A stretch of DNA of 64,000 bases. It comes from Kalmusia sp. IMI 367209 (taxonomy: Eukaryota > Ascomycota > Dothideomycetes > Pleosporales > Didymosphaeriaceae). The stretch covers positions 1-64,000 of the forward strand of contig JAPEUQ010000024.1 of assembly GCA_027946365.1 (NCBI GenBank). Reading direction: 5' to 3'. Position 1 is the stretch's first letter; each line of letters starts with the position of its first letter. A program made the translations under genes and the position numbers. Shown in pieces: positions 49,535 to 60,714 of this stretch. A model generated the notes under the pieces. The model worked only from the letters and a program-made list of their open reading frames with translations, was not told the DNA's origin and searched no databases.

Positions 49535-52123
49535 TCCGTGGCCGCCAAATTGACGTCTACGGGCCCTGACGAGCCCATCCTGCGCCAACCCACGCAGCCA
49601 GACTCTGACGAGACCCACGATAACGAATCTCCTGCATACGAACCTTACACGACATCGCTACAGCAACGCCAGCAGCAGGCTGCCGAATTCCTCAGGGCAC
49701 AGCACAATTATTCGCGAGCTTCAAGTTCCTCGGGCAGCGCCGCACACAGTCTGCGTCGTACGCCCCATCTTGACGAAGCGCGCCAACGGTACCGCTCGTC
49801 GCCCGTCGACTCGGCACCACAGCCGCCTCAGCGCTCCGTACGCTTTGCCGCAGAGAATCCGCGCGCGAGTCCAGCTCCAAGCGAAACCCTCCGCGCGCGA
49901 GACCCGGCCCATTTCGAGCCGCATCCCGCGCTGCGAATTTCTCAAAGGACTGCATCCGCCATCCGCTTCGTGCTCGAAGAAGCGATCCGCCTGCCCTATC
50001 CCTTCACCCCAGACCTTGCCGAGGAAAACGCGTCCATGTCAGACCTGACGGGCGGCAACAATGGCCGCGCTGCCAATGGCGGCGCGCGCACTGCAGGGCC
50101 CGTTCCCGTCACCCAGTCGGACCGTTCCAACATCTTGACGCCACAAATGATCATGAACAACCGCCGCCAGCGAGAAGCGCGTAGGCAGCAAACAGAGGCC
50201 GAGGCACGCGCTGCCGATGAGGAGCGAAAGGCACAAGAGGAGCGAAGACGAAGCGCAGAACGGAGAGCTCAAGCTGCTGGCGTTGCAGGCACACCCATTG
50301 GTGTCGATGCAGGGGCACAGAGACAGCCCCAGCCCCAGGGCACTCTCGACAGTGGTTATGGTTCGTATCCACCGCAAGGCGCAGCTTCAAGGCAACCTGA
50401 GAGGATACCCACAACAGCTGCGGGGCATGCCAATGTTTCTGCATCAGGGCGAGCGCAAGACGCAACATCGGCCGCGCAGTATAACAGGCCTCGGGCAAAC
50501 TCGCAATCGCAACAACAGCCTCGTCCTGTCCAGCAACCTGCATCTACCGCACAAGCAAGCTCCTCCCGACGGCCGCCACCTGTCCAGCACGCGAGGAACC
50601 CCTCTGCTCCTGCCGTGTCATCGCAACCCGGTCCCTCATCCGCCCCTCCACCGCCTTCGGCACTTCCAGGTGCTTCTTCGTCCAGCCAGCCACGTCAATC
50701 GACGACTTCAACTTTTCCGCATGCTTTCGAACGATGGGAGACTCTTTCGTCACATTGGGAGGGACTAACTTCTTACTGGATTCGTCGATTGGAGCAGAAT
50801 ACAGACGAGGTGCGTCGGGAACCTCTCGCTCAGCAAATGTCCCGCCAAATTACCGATCTTTCAGCTGCGGGCGCGAATCTCTTTCACGCAGTTGTCGAGC
50901 TGCAACGACTTCGGGCGTCATCGGAGCGCAAATTTCAGCGATGGTTTTACGATCATCGTCAGGAGCAGGAGCGGGCCCAGGAGCGTGAGGCGCAGCTCGA
51001 GAATTCGTTACGAGAGGAACGCGCAGCGCGTAACCAGGCCGTAGCCGACATGGAACGTATGGCTACCGAGAAGAAGAATGCAGAGCGTAGTTTGCAAGAG
51101 ATGAGGCGCGAGCTGCAAATATCAAAAGAAGAAGCAAGGCGAGCATGGGAAGAACTTGGACGACGCGAACAGGAAGAACGTGATCGAACTTTCTCCCTGC
51201 GGGAAGGCCAACCTACTATGGTAGGCGGGGTCCAGGTGCTTCCAACGGCCCAAGCAATGGGTAGACATGGCAGTGTGTCACATCGTTCGCACGGCGACGA
51301 ATCGTATGGTGCGAGCGCAAGCAGCCAAGGAATTGAGCAGCACTACTCTTATGAGGAAGGGCAATCGCCGACCGATACCGATCCTTTTACAGAAGGACGC
51401 CACATGGCCCCTTTGCGTCATGAGCCTGAGACAACACCACTTGCTCAGGGATCCTACATCCCGTCAGGTGCCGGAGCTTCATCTTCACACCCGGCGGGAC
51501 TGTCGCAAGCTGCTGAGCAAACCCAGGTACCTGCGCCCCTGCATCCTCACCAAGCATCTGGTAGTCATCAAACGACCAGCGGCGCACAACAACATCCCAG
51601 TGAGCCAACTACATCCCGACCGGAAGCGTTTTACCAACAACCGGAAGCTTATTTGCATCGGGACACCACCGGGACCATACCGGAAGACGAACGCTCAGCC
51701 ATAACCTCCCATGGTGAGGAGACATCAGAAGGTGAGGAGGAATACGCCATTGACGAATATGGTAACTACATCCTGGATGCCTCCGGGCACCGTGTCCCCT
51801 TTCGAGCACTCCGCCAACAAGACTCAGATGAATACGACGTGCAAGAGGACCGCCGGCGCGAGATCGAGCATTTGCAACGATATGGAAGTGCTGCGACAGA
51901 TCCTAGCAGATACGCCACAACGTCCTCGGCCGGATCCAGCTACCACGGTGGATTGCAGACGTCAAGCGCGCCCGACTACAGCGGGTCCGGTTATGGGAGC
52001 GAGTGGGTTGGTATAAGATCTCACCATCACCATCCAACAAGACTGAGCGATGTTATGGAAGAGGACGAGAGGAGCCGAACATCACCGAGTAGAGCCAGTC
52101 AGGCAAGCCGTGGGTGGGCGTAA
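49535..52123 (+). CDS. Long disordered/coiled-coil protein of unknown function, 5' exon unresolved (~860 aa in this exon)
   Basis: A single 861-codon open frame with strong coding bias. The first codons (GTG GCC GCC) follow an in-frame TAG that is itself part of a good splice acceptor (GCTGTAG|CAG at about 49,531). The start codon therefore lies in an upstream exon I could not define; the first internal ATG is at 50,036 (MSDLTGGNN). Layout: Gln/Ser-rich disordered N-terminus; a conserved-looking SAIRFVLEEAIRLPYPFTPDL patch (residues ~145-165); a charged helix (RRQREARRQQTEAEARAADEE) near 210-245; a Pro/Gln/Ser-rich linker; a helical region around 395-470 (FERWETLSSHWEGLTSYW); a long coiled coil at ~470-550 (QEQERAQEREAQLENSLREE); and an acidic tail with histidine-rich SHHHHPTR near the end. 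A structural or scaffold role is possible; no family recognised. Confidence 0.8.
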   Translation, partial: SVAAKLTSTGPDEPILRQPTQPDSDETHDNESPAYEPYTTSLQQRQQQAAEFLRAQHNYSRASSSSGSAAHSLRRTPHLDEARQRYRSSPVDSAPQPPQRSVRFAAENPRASPAPSETLRARDPAHFEPHPALRISQRTASAIRFVLEEAIRLPYPFTPDLAEENASMSDLTGGNNGRAANGGARTAGPVPVTQSDRSNILTPQMIMNNRRQREARRQQTEAEARAADEERKAQEERRRSAERRAQAAGVAGTPIGVDAGAQRQPQPQGTLDSGYGSYPPQGAASRQPERIPTTAAGHANVSASGRAQDATSAAQYNRPRANSQSQQQPRPVQQPASTAQASSSRRPPPVQHARNPSAPAVSSQPGPSSAPPPPSALPGASSSSQPRQSTTSTFPHAFERWETLSSHWEGLTSYWIRRLEQNTDEVRREPLAQQMSRQITDLSAAGANLFHAVVELQRLRASSERKFQRWFYDHRQEQERAQEREAQLENSLREERAARNQAVADMERMATEKKNAERSLQEMRRELQISKEEARRAWEELGRREQEERDRTFSLREGQPTMVGGVQVLPTAQAMGRHGSVSHRSHGDESYGASASSQGIEQHYSYEEGQSPTDTDPFTEGRHMAPLRHEPETTPLAQGSYIPSGAGASSSHPAGLSQAAEQTQVPAPLHPHQASGSHQTTSGAQQHPSEPTTSRPEAFYQQPEAYLHRDTTGTIPEDERSAITSHGEETSEGEEEYAIDEYGNYILDASGHRVPFRALRQQDSDEYDVQEDRRREIEHLQRYGSAATDPSRYATTSSAGSSYHGGLQTSSAPDYSGSGYGSEWVGIRSHHHHPTRLSDVMEEDERSRTSPSRASQASRGWA

Positions 52124-53629
52124 AATCAGGATCAAGATACATTAAGACGGTGGACTATTTACTGGGGTTTTTGAATTCAAAAAATGGAAGAGTGGCATCT
52201 CGTCGGGCGTTTGACTTCAAAGCTGGAACACGTTGGGGTTCAGCTAATGCCGGTTCTTCAGGCACGTCGAGATCCTCACAGAGAGCGCCCGTTCGGTAAT
52301 TCGATGTAAACGATTTCGCTGTACGCTGCCTACATGCCTTATGTCTTCTTCGTCCCGCCTAGTCTCGCCATACTATCACTTACGCACCTACCGATCACCC
52401 ACACGATGGCTCGTCACATGAACGGGACTGCGTCTGTAAAGTTCGCTGTAGCATATTTACATGACTATCGCCGCATGATTAGCCCTACGTGCATTTTAGC
52501 ATCATTCAACTTGAGCATATTTCCAAATGTTACATATTTAGCTACGCTGCAAAGCGTGGTTCTAGAGAGAAGAGCTGGTACATCCGACATAGTTGGTCTA
52601 TCCCTTGTTCTTGGTAGGCGTATACCCTTTCCCTTTAGTAAGGCTCGTGGGGCCTTTTTTCTTCTTCTGTAAAAACGACAGATGACTTGTCTACCCCGGA
52701 GACAATCCGGCGATGGAGAGAGGCATCAATCGTTCTAATCTTGTGTGTAATGCCTTGTTTCTGTCTAGCGGCTGAAAGTGTGTACTTGCATTTGTATTCT
52801 TTCGGTATTTGAGACGCGTTTTCCATGTAGGTTGGGAGTGTATGAGTAGCATTTACAGCGACGGTGTTGCGTGGGCATTGTATTTGGTCAGGGAGTAATA
52901 GGGTGCATAGGAGGGTGCTTGAGGAGGACTGGGTATCTTATTAGATGCAACGGATTAAATTCATGGTGCCGATTCGTCTTCGTAAATGATTAATTTGGAA
53001 GGGAGCGGCGGGATACTAGGCCAGCATATCCTCTCTTGAACCCAACGAGTGTAGAAAGGACTCAACCGTCCAGGCATCTCAACATGATCAAATCATTGGA
53101 TAGCTATGCCTGACGAGTGCTGCAGGTCGCTTCACACGCTCCTGTCGTACGGATGTCTTTTCGGCTGACGATTGCGCCTGCCTCTGTTGATTGCTCTATG
53201 CGCGGCAACCGTCGTTGCTCCCGATCTTCCTCCCGATCTTCCTCCCGATCTTCCTCCCGATCTTCCTCCCGATCTTCCTCCCGATCTTCCTCCCGATCTT
53301 CCTCCACACTTTCTCGCCTACCTATTTCCTTTGTATCTCTTTCTCTTCCGGTCATGCTTTTCCATCTCGGTGTTGCGGGTAATAGTCCCCAATGAGCGTT
53401 AGGGGGTGGTCCAGGACTCATCATGGAGCGGCATCAGACTGGGGCCGCTTAATAGTGAGTCTCGACAGGTTCAAATCTTGTTCTTGCCTCAGCCTGGTGC
53501 CACCCCACAATTGGAACAAGTCTCCTGTCATCACAGACCTAAACGGATCATCCATCGCAGTAAGGTAAGGCCGCGGAGAACCAAGGCACCAAAAAAAATT
53601 ATAGCGAAGCGTGAAGCTTCAGGGCAGAT
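52124..53629. other. Intergenic with 12-bp minisatellite
   Basis: 1,506 bp. A plus-strand ATG-started frame of 112 codons (52,334-52,672) has no recognisable feature and ends in a hydrophobic run; not called. The CTCCCGATCTTC array at 53,218-53,303 is listed separately. A TATA-like or tRNA-like match near 53,405-53,480 was rejected. Confidence 0.45.
53218..53303. repeat. 12-bp minisatellite, CTCCCGATCTTC, about 7 copies
   Basis: Seven nearly perfect units, total about 86 bp. Because 12 is divisible by three, several frames stay open and encode tetrapeptide runs (RSSS, DLPP or FLPI on the plus strand, EEDR on the minus strand). No surrounding gene could be supported. Confidence 0.9.
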
Positions 53630-56072
53630 ATGAATGAACACAGCGCCGAGATCATGCAGCTTTGGGAAGAGGCTGTGGATGAGTGCTTGAACAAGTCGAA
53701 GAGGGGTTCGGTCGTCCAAGAATGGAAGACACCGATAGCCACGCAGGCTGATCTCGAAGGCTTGATCGAACAACATCAGTTTGACTTCTCGCGGTTTCGA
53801 AGCTCTCGTGAAGAGTTCTGGGGTGTATTGATGTCAACATTCAGACAGTTGCAGATGCTCAAAGTCGCGCAAGCAGGTCTCGCACTTACTCTATTTGCGC
53901 CGGCATCCGTTATCCTTAAGTGTAGTATTTTCCTAATCAGTTCTGGCGAGGCTGTCACCGATACGTATGACGCGCTTGAAACCCTGTTCAAGAGGATCAA
54001 AGACATCACGAATTCGTCAGACGAGGATCTCAAGGGGAGTATTGACGAAAACTCTCGGCAGGTCATAATTCAGCTTCTTGGTTCGCTGCTCGATATCTTC
54101 TGCGAAGCTGAAGGACCGCGACTCGCTCCATCGATGATTCTACGCTGTTCCAGATGAGCACAGGTTCATGTGTCAGCTCTTTGGGCAAGCCACGTGTTCT
54201 CGCCTCCAGCAGTGTATTCCCGATCTGAAATCTAGCAGTAAAGAGACAGAGATATCTAATGCTAGAGGGTCTCCAAAAAGCGATACCTCCTTAGAGGTTC
54301 TGTATGCACCATTCGCCCAGTACGTTGCTGAGGCCTGGCCTGCACTTGATTGTTGCAGTAAAATTCTAGCTGTACTTTTCCTCCATGGTTATCAATCAAT
54401 AGTGAGTAAGGCCTAATTAATGCTCGGTCTTGTACGTTTCAAATTTGGACACCTTGTCAATTTGTTGCAGATTACTCTGTATCGGACTGTTTACAATATA
54501 TCGTGTATATCTTAGCTAACGAGACATCCAGTGAGGTGTTCAACCAGACCAGCAATGGAAAATACCCCCAGCCGGCCTTTTGAGCACACAGTAGCGGGCA
54601 TAGTTCCGGAAGATGTTCTAGAGATGGCATCGCTGTGTGGATTGGAGAAGAATAGGGCATGGCATCTCGCTCTTGGTTCAACGTTGCCCAAAGTCAAGAC
54701 ACGGCAGCATTTGCTCGCAGCCGTGGCACGACTTCAATACGCCATTGAAATGAGCGAGTATTCGGATTAGGACTGGAGGATACACCAAGAGGAGGCGCGT
54801 GTATACGTTGAACTAGGGTATTACGAAGATGCTATCGCAGCAGCTGCAAAAGCCCTAGACATTATACCTGATGACCGCTACTATACTAAGATCCCGTTAC
54901 TGCGACTTATTCAAGAGGAAAATCTTCAGTTGGGGGAGCAGGAAGCTGCTTTCAAGGCCTCCTCGAAAGCATGGGATAGTGCATATTGCTCCGTATGATC
55001 TTTTTGTGGCCGCCTATATGATCTTCATCGCTCATAGGACAGGGAAGTACTCAGAGACGGTGAGGATTATCAGATCTGTACTCGGCCTTGAGAAGGGGGC
55101 GGAGTTTCTTGGTGATATTATAATGCGTGTGATACCCAAAGATACGCGACCGCGTATATGTCTATTGCTTGTGTGAAGTTTCAGGAGATGGGCCTTGCTA
55201 GAGGCGTTTTAAAGCTGTCAAAAACCAGGCAGCGAGCTCTGAGCATACCGACAGAATGGCTGCAGCGGACGCCGCGCTCGCTCAGCTATACTACGGATTC
55301 TATCGAGATGACGAAAATGCGATTGCACTGTGGGAAGACATCGTACAACACTATCCGGATAACACACCTGCTTTCGATGCCTCCTTATGCCCTGGCGTCG
55401 TTGTACTTCACAAAGGCGGACGAGTATTTAGATCCAGTGGAGACACAACTATGGATATCCAAGTTAGAACTTGTCGATCTTGTAGAGCCTATGATTGTAA
55501 GCTGTGGGGTGTTTGCGACCAAAGATGAGGCATCGATGCTACTCGGTAAATGGTACGCAGAGCACAATCAAACAGACCTAGCACGCGCCAAGATCCGACC
55601 CATGAATAAGCGGAATATTCGCGAGTTAACGGATAAAGATGATGGTAATGACTAAGAAGCCTACGGGAACCTTGCCAGAGGATTGTTGTGTTTTGAATAT
55701 CGAAGGTCGGCTGCAGTAGCCTGGGCTTTCTCCAAACCGCTTCAAAAATCAAAAGAATTGCTCGAGCATGAAGCTAGACAGTCTGCCAATGATGCCACCG
55801 CAACTGAAATCGTCACCGGAGGAAACAATGACAACGATCAACCGTTCAACTTCAATGGCCGTTGCAATGGCGGACGCGACCGGCGAGAGGTCCTTTTCAA
55901 ATCCTTCAGCACGTGTGAGATCTGTGTCGATATTGCTTTTTGTGGTAAGTGTCACCAGAGTCTCATTGTTGGAACTGCTGCGTTCGGAATTTGTAATCCG
56001 AGACATCCTCTTTTCGAGATTTATCCACCGAGTTGGTTACGAAGGATACGGAGGAGTACAAGGTTCACCTAG
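53630..56072 (+). pseudogene. Decayed Goodbye-domain / TPR protein (fungal STAND-type NLR-like relic)
   Basis: The first open frame (53,630-54,157, 175 codons, ATG start) resembles the N-terminal Goodbye domain of fungal STAND proteins: ADLEGLIEQHQFDFSRFR, then a hydrophobic LALTLFAPASVIL and a TDTYDALETLFKRIKDI stretch. Downstream fragments in changing frames look like helical repeats (YVELGYYEDAIAAAAKAL at 54,800; ALAQLYYGFYRDDENAIALWEDIV at 55,270). The 3' end (55,850-56,072) has a Cys-rich cap (CEICVDIAFCGKCHQSL then ICNPRHPLFEIYPP), seen at the C-terminus of related Goodbye-TPR proteins. Disablements: TGA at 54,155, TAG at 54,768, frame changes near 54,980, 55,150, 55,250 and 55,400, and TAA at 55,653. 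No P-loop or NB domain is visible between the parts. Some breaks might be introns, but not all. Confidence 0.6.
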
Positions 56073-56636
56073 ACACGACGGTAGTCAGTTCTAATGAGTG
56101 GCTAGGCGCATGATATTTCTTGGCAATACTAGGACAAAAGTCTGAAGACACGTTGTAGGCTATATTATCCCGGGGAGCCTTGCATGGCGTATATATAGGT
56201 CTAGGTGAGTGTATCAAATTAGTCGGCCTGCTCAACAAGGGGCAATATATCAAGATTGGAAGCAACGTACACGATAATACAGTCCGGGGAATGGTAAACA
56301 TGATGAAGAGAATCAAGAAAGTTATATGTGCAATTAATTGGTCCATATCTGGGGCCATCCGCTTGAGAAATCGAGTTCGTTCATACGGAATTGCTTCAAT
56401 TTGTCAGCGTAGTCAATCATGACAATAGACAGATATGAGAAAGCTACAGCGGAGGACCTGAGCATATGTAAGGTGTACGAGACTGCCGTCATAATAATAC
56501 GAGATCGTGCCCTGAGAAGGATCGTTGAAAGGATGCTCTTCATGACTTGTGTATGCAACCTGAACTCAGCCCGCTTTTCTTTACTATCTTCCAGATTAAC
56601 GGCACCTTCTACATGTTACATCCCCAGCGTACCACT
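56073..56636. other. Intergenic between pseudogene and hydrolase 3' end
   Basis: 564 bp between converging 3' ends. Short frames only, no domain. Moderately AT-rich; no further element identified. Confidence 0.45.
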
Positions 56637-58123
56637 CTACTCAACATCCAGCCCCGGCCTGAAGACCTTCCTCTTAAACGCGCGTCGGACGGCCAACCCC
56701 ACTTGTCCCCACCCTACGCCCTCGCTATGCCCCCCATACCTCACGACTTCCAATTCAACACTCCTCTCGCCATTACTCGTCTCCACTTTCCGATACGCGA
56801 AAGCACCCCTCTTCACCCTCTCCCCACCATGAATACTTCTTCGCTCTTCTACGCTCGTTGCTCCTTCTTCGGCCAGCATGATGGATTCAAGAGGGCTGTA
56901 CACCGTCTCGGCGATCTGGAAGGTAAATTCTTGGTCGTTACGGGCATGCAGAATGGTCAGGTGGAGCGTTGTGGACGTTTTTGTAGTAGCGGTGAGAAGA
57001 GCCTGAAGACGTGCAAGAGTGGCCCACCTATCGAGGATCTTCGAAGTGAGGAAGCCTGCTATCTTTGGGTAGTGCTGCAATGGTGATAGAACAGGCACAA
57101 TGCCCTTGATTTTATACGTCTTCAGGAGCTCAGGCAAGTCAGTGAAAGCCGCGGCGAGGACGACACCCGCGAAGCTCTGCGGTACTTGAAATGTTGGAGC
57201 AGGTCTGACAATGTCCGAGGGAAGATGAGGAGAGTCCGGGTCCGTGAAGTATAGTGCTGTAGCGGCTGTTACGGCGGTGCCTAGGCTTTGGCCGAAGAGC
57301 ACGATGCGAGAGGAAGGCTGCTTGAGTTCATGGAGGACGTAGGATACGATAGATATGCTGTCCGTGATGAGCCCGGTTTCTGATGGGATGTGAGGGGCAT
57401 TTTTTAGCGTAGAAAGTCCAAAGCCACGGTAATCGCATACGATGGTGTGCGTATGGGGGATGCCGGCCATGGAGCGGTAGATTGAGGGGCGCCAACCCAA
57501 AGCTACATGGCCTGCGTTCTGCGAGTCTAGTTAATAACTCTCAATCCTTTTTTCCATCGTGTGATGTATGAATCTGGACTCACCCCATGAAAATTGACGA
57601 CTAACCTACTTTTCGCATCCTTCTTCAATAACTTTGCTGCTAGAGTCGACGAAAAGTCATCAGCTACACCCTCCCCACCCGTAGTCGTAATTTCCACCTC
57701 ATTATCTAGATACACATCTAGGGGCAACACATGCCAGCAAAAGAGCTTCTCGCCGTCACTCGTGTCTAGCCAAAACGGTGTGACCTGGCCCTCTGTAGCA
57801 ACTTAGCTTAATGCATATTTTTTTTTAAAACTGTCCCGAAGCAATGGACATGAGCTATTGAGAGCAGGGAAAGACTTACTAGCAAAACCAAACTCTTCGG
57901 GATTCATCACATTCTGGAAGTACCCGTGATGTATCTTGTGCATATATACCAAGCTATACGCTTATCAGCCATTTCTGCCAGCACTTCTCTTGCGCATATA
58001 TGACAATACATACTGTCTCTGCAACGTAGGATGAATAGAGCACGCGAGTAGCAGCGCCCAGAGACCTCCCAGCCCGGCGAGGGCCCAGTAGCTCTTCTTA
58101 AGAATAGGGACAAGCGCCACCAT
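56637..58123 (-). CDS. Membrane-anchored alpha/beta hydrolase, ABHD12/Bem46-like (4 exons, 424 aa)
   Basis: Probable lysophospholipase or monoacylglycerol-type serine hydrolase. Exons 58123-58014, 57953-57880, 57792-57584, 57518-56637 (1,275 nt). It has an N-terminal membrane segment (YWALAGLGGLWALLLACSI), then a strand/turn VVNFHGNAGHVALGWRP (oxyanion HG-N region), CDYRGFGLS, and the nucleophile elbow FGQSLGTAV with Ser209. An Asp in HARNDQE and a His in YGGHSEGVGWG complete the triad. The ATG at 58,123 opens MVALVPILKK. The 3' end overlaps several long plus-strand frames that are shadows. The closest functional class is endoplasmic-reticulum lysophosphatidyl hydrolases; the exact substrate cannot be read from the sequence. 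Confidence 0.92.
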
Positions 58124-58692
58124 GGTGGGCACACCCTTCAATCCGACCCACACAGAAGTTACAATAGAGTAAACAGAGCCCAAATCGTTTTTCAAAAAGC
58201 CCTACGACATCAGTTTCGATGGTGAGGTGATGAAGATGGCGATTGATGGCAGTAGACGATGGAAAGATAACGTGAAAAGCTAGGCTACATTGGGAAGCCG
58301 CGGTTATGTGGCTTGGCGGTTGCGGGAAGTCTGAAACCATTACATGTGCTACTTAGGGAACAAATGCTTGTAAACTATTCTTCCTGCATATTGCATTGAG
58401 AATGCGTCTCTGGGCTCTTGCATTGGTACTATGGTTCGTCATGCTTTCTACACGATTGCTGATCTGAGATCCAGTGACAGTCGCTCTTGTTCAGAATTGC
58501 CTCATGCAATATCTAGAAAAACCTCTGCCGTCTAAGTGAACGCCAATGCCCAACTCGCGCTCTGCATTATATCCATAGTCTTCCTAAGTTATACCTCCTT
58601 CCCAGGAAACGAACGTCGGCGGTCTGATATCTACGACGTATCACCCCCACCAGTCTAGGGCTAAAAGGACCAGTGACCTCGATTCTTGGCTT
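58124..58692. other. Intergenic between two minus-strand hydrolases
   Basis: 569 bp holding the promoter of the ABHD12-like gene and the 3' flank of the esterase. Nothing else supported. Confidence 0.5.
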
Positions 58693-60159
58693 TCATTCCC
58701 CAGCCTCCGTTGGCAATGTCTTCGCCCAGTTCTGCTTCACAAAGTCCAGCGTTCTCTTGAACACCAGAGTTCTCTCCTGCTTCTCATGCTTACCGAGCCA
58801 CGTCACTGGAAACTGCGTCCACCCATGCCTGCACTTGGGTGCATGCCAGACTTCCAGCCCTCCATTCGTTTCACTGGGTGTAAGCGGAAGACCTCCATCA
58901 TAGCCGTTCCAGTCATTAGGTCGGCCGTCGCCGAAGCGCACGGGTCCGTGCCATCCAGACAAATTCATCTGGTCGACCCAGGCGTCACTCTGCACAGCGA
59001 GTGTATCCTTCTCAGGCAGCACAAGGAAGATAGCGGCGTTCTTCTGAATGTTATCGGGATCAACGAGACCAGGGCTTGCACGGGGATGAGCACGAAGCTT
59101 CTTTGGAAGGTATGTTGGGCCCATGATGCTAAAGAGTCCAGGCGTTCTCTGTTTCTGGGGCTTCTTGTCGTCGGGATTGAGAGCGCTCGGTAAGGGCTTC
59201 ATTGGGCGCTCGTGTACAGAAAGGCGGGCGTCAAGGCTTGGATAAAATAAAAGAAGCGGAAGAATCCGCGGCTGCGCTTGGGTTGGGGGCAAAAGAGAAG
59301 GCCAAGGTTGGCAAATGTCGTCAAGCATGGTGGATGTCCGGGCGGGTGGATGAAAAAGGGGTGAAAGCGTGTTTGCTGAGGACGTGCTCTGGCTTGCTGT
59401 GACCGCTTGCGGTGTCGGAGAGGATAGCAGATTCGGACAGGGTGGAACCCAAATTGCTAGATTGAGTGCGATATTTCCTCCTGCCGAAAAGCCAGATATA
59501 GACAGGCGAGACGTGTCTAACTTGATCGATTGAATGTCGTTCAGCTGCGCGACCGGAGCCTTTTTCTTCTTGTTATTTTCTACCATGATATCGAAGTGCC
59601 TCTGAATCTCTGTTCTCAACACCTTGCTGGCTTTGGAGGCTTGATCTGTGTCGAGTATCGCGCTCAGCACGTCCTCTGCATCGTGCAGAGCACTAGGGAA
59701 CTGGTGAAAGGGCCCGATTCGGTATGACACGCTGAGGACTATGGCACCGAGTTCCCTTGACATCATGGCCGCATAGGGAGCTTGTTCAAGAGGACTGCCC
59801 ATTATGAAAGCACCTCCATGAAAATCGAGAACCACCGGCACCTTCCACTCGAAATTCTCCACGCACTCCAGCCCACTATCTCCCTCCAGCGCGCCTGGCT
59901 TTGAGGGCACAAAGACATACAGCGGTATGGCGTGGTTCTTGCGGCTCGGCAGCGCAATCACGAACGGGTGCGGACCCTCGGGCGAGGTCAAGTGGAGGAT
60001 GGAGAGGGGAACGAAGCGAGGGAGGTGCCTGACGCATTACCACCGTTAGCACATGGTGGTGCCTGTATAGAAGTCGAGTGCTTACACGAGGAAGGTCCGC
60101 CATTGGATGTGGAACGGCAATCGAAAAAAGTACGATAGGCTCTGCAGGTAGCTACTCAT
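58693..60159 (-). CDS. Alpha/beta hydrolase-3 (hormone-sensitive-lipase-type esterase, 469 aa)
   Basis: Exons 60159-60086 and 60028-58693 (1,410 nt; 57-nt intron GTAAGC..CGTCAG). Start MSSYLQSL. The HSL-family oxyanion motif VVLDFHGGAF (HGG at 95-97) is followed by SVSYRIGP, the nucleophile elbow SGFSAGGN (Ser206), and candidate acid and base in LPEKDTLA and KCRHGWTQFP. An unusually long insertion (roughly residues 215-330, rich in Ser/Pro/Lys) separates the nucleophile from the acid and includes PLLLFYPSLDARLS. Together with the ABHD12-like gene it forms a tandem pair of unrelated hydrolases on one strand. The ester substrate is unknown. Confidence 0.92.
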
Positions 60160-60714
60160 CGTGGCAGGGCACAATTGTGTCCAGCCGGTATTCTCGAGGC
60201 ATGTTCGGTGTTTTCGGAGGGTCCGCGCTGAGTAAGTAGGTGTTGTGTTTACAAAGATGTGGAACGAGTGGGTGGAGCGGAACCAGCGACAAACGAGGCT
60301 GCCGACAGGGATTGTCAGAGTGATGTCATCAATTCCACGTGTGGCGCGTGGTGGCTGTGTCGAAGATACATGCGTGGTCTAAATGCTACTGTGTTCTAAC
60401 CTTCCGTCCGTATTGCCATACTCCTTTTCTGTTTGGCTTCCAAAGCACATGGATTTTGCACCATGTGGCATTGATACTGGTGCAAGCAAATGATAGTGGT
60501 GTACTCTTAGGTAGCATATCAAGGCAATGGTGGGGCAGTCTCCTTCATGCTGGCATAAGATAATCAAACCCTTATGACTATATTCCCGCATGAGCAGAGT
60601 ACGGCGACGTCGGTGTTCCCATCTAAACAGACGAGAACTTGATACTACATGGCTCATCATCGAGTGAAGATGAATGGTCATCCCGTATGGGAAACTTTGA
60701 TATTTCCCCGAACA
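60160..60714. other. Intergenic between esterase promoter and hypothetical gene
   Basis: 555 bp. Contains the esterase promoter (left-facing) and the 3' flank of the next minus-strand gene. No clear site recognised. Confidence 0.45.

Noticed and set aside
53400..53490. tRNA-like B-box (GGTTCAAATCTTG) with upstream GGTGGTCC
   Set aside because: No complementary acceptor stem or anticodon arm could be formed at the right distances.
56419..57086. Plus-strand frames of 137 and 179 codons
   Set aside because: Antisense shadows of the 3' half of the ABHD12-like hydrolase, whose catalytic motifs are on the minus strand.
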